Assembly: GCA_026706505.1 (NCBI GenBank)
Contig: JAPOYQ010000847.1
Span: 1-13,383 of the forward strand
Direction: 5' to 3'
Source of the DNA: Gemmatimonadota bacterium
GTDB lineage: Bacteria; Latescibacterota; UBA2968; UBA8231
Length of the DNA: 13,383 nt
In this document: positions 12,974-13,383 of the stretch, one piece after another
Numbering within the stretch: position 1 is the first letter of the stretch
Layout: every line of letters starts with the position of its first letter
Notes under the pieces: generated by a model
What the model saw: only the letters and a program-made list of their open reading frames with translations
The model's database searches: none
What the model was told of the DNA's origin: nothing
Program-made: the position numbers and the translations under genes

Positions 12974-13383
12974 GGTGTACCACCTGACGAATGTCCACAG
13001 TCCGTTTGACGCGCGGATTTTCTACAAACAAGCGCAGACGTTGGCGCGTGCGGGCTACGCGGTGACGGTGGTAGGGCCAGGGCCGGAGGAGTGGAATGGG
13101 GAGCGAGCAGGGGTGCGCGTACAGACCGTGCCGGTGGCGCGAGGGACTGGCCAGCGAATTTTGAACCTGTGGCGCTTGCTACGGGTCGGGCTTGGTGCAG
13201 ACGCCGCTTGCCTCCACTTCCACGACCCTGAACTGTTGCCGGTGGGTGCGGTGCTCAAGCTTTGCGGTCGTCGAGTCATCTACGACGTACACGAGCACTT
13301 TCCACTGGTGGCGATGGTGCGGCCGTGGGCGCCCGAGCGGTTGCGGCGGCCTCTTGCGCGCTCGGCCGACCGGGGGCCACGCG
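12960..13383 (+). CDS. GT4-type glycosyltransferase, N-terminal part (3' partial)
   Basis: The frame is open to the window end. It encodes VYHLTNVHSPFDARIFYKQAQTLARAGYAVTVVGPG and later HFHDPELLPVGAVLKLCGRRVIYDVHEHFP. These are standard N-terminal features of GT-B fold, GT4-like glycosyltransferases, where HxHDPEL and YDVHE are commonly seen. The C-terminal donor-binding domain lies beyond the window. TTG 12960 is chosen as start because GGGAGG sits six bases upstream; the alternative GTG 12975 lacks support. It is co-directional and overlaps the WbqC-like gene, so it belongs to the same polysaccharide operon. Acceptor and donor sugar cannot be read. Confidence 0.88.
   Translation, partial: MAAPEVYHLTNVHSPFDARIFYKQAQTLARAGYAVTVVGPGPEEWNGERAGVRVQTVPVARGTGQRILNLWRLLRVGLGADAACLHFHDPELLPVGAVLKLCGRRVIYDVHEHFPLVAMVRPWAPERLRRPLARSADRGPR

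Noticed and set aside
1..13383. CRISPR array, tRNA or rRNA genes
   Set aside because: No regularly spaced direct repeats, and no tRNA cloverleaf or rRNA-like conserved stretch was recognised in the gaps between genes.

Overview
The window is GC-rich bacterial chromosome with tightly packed genes, many GTG/TTG starts, short overlaps and Shine-Dalgarno (SD) sequences. IspG (bacterial MEP pathway), an OmpR-type two-component pair and exopolysaccharide-type genes indicate a Gram-negative or environmental bacterium. I cannot name the phylum. The enzyme mix would suit an uncultured, sugar-acid-degrading lineage, but that is a guess. TAG ends several intact genes here, so the code looks standard.

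Layout. (1) 1-3057, plus strand: the DNA-binding end of a response regulator, a sensor histidine kinase broken by an in-frame TAG, a small c-type cytochrome and a HupE/UreJ-type membrane protein, all overlapping or abutting. (2) 6888-3068, minus strand: a sugar-acid catabolic operon. It has a good sigma-70-type promoter, a 21-codon leader ORF, an HpcH/HpaI aldolase, a ribokinase-like kinase, a D-2-hydroxyacid dehydrogenase and a DgoD-like enolase-superfamily dehydratase. (3) 6889-7309: a regulatory intergenic stretch with two divergent promoters, a flanking 10-bp inverted repeat and a decayed fragment resembling an IS1595-type transposase. (4) 7310-8997, plus strand: a three-gene cassette under a near-consensus extended -10 promoter. 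It encodes a HAD phosphatase, a CysO/MoaD-like ubiquitin-fold protein ending Gly-Gly-Val, and a phosphoribosyltransferase-fold protein. Parts of it are clearly lower in GC than the flanks. (5) 10299-9163, minus strand: ispG. (6) 10435-13383, plus strand: a surface-polysaccharide cluster. It starts with a truncated NAD-dependent epimerase N-terminus, then a DegT-type aminotransferase, a PIG-L deacetylase, a WbqC-like protein and a GT4 glycosyltransferase cut by the window end.

How the genes work together. The minus-strand operon reads as dehydration of an aldonic acid to a 2-keto-3-deoxy acid, optional phosphorylation, aldol cleavage to pyruvate plus an aldehyde, and an NAD(P)H-linked redox step. 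The polysaccharide genes read as making an amino sugar, deacetylating it and transferring sugars. The cassette at 7310-8997 is the best candidate for an uncharacterised system. A sulfur-carrier or modifier-type protein is co-expressed with a phosphoribosyltransferase and a phosphatase, which suggests biosynthesis of a sulfur-containing or nucleoside-like metabolite, or a protein-modification pathway. This is inference. No E1-like activating enzyme or JAMM peptidase is visible in the window.
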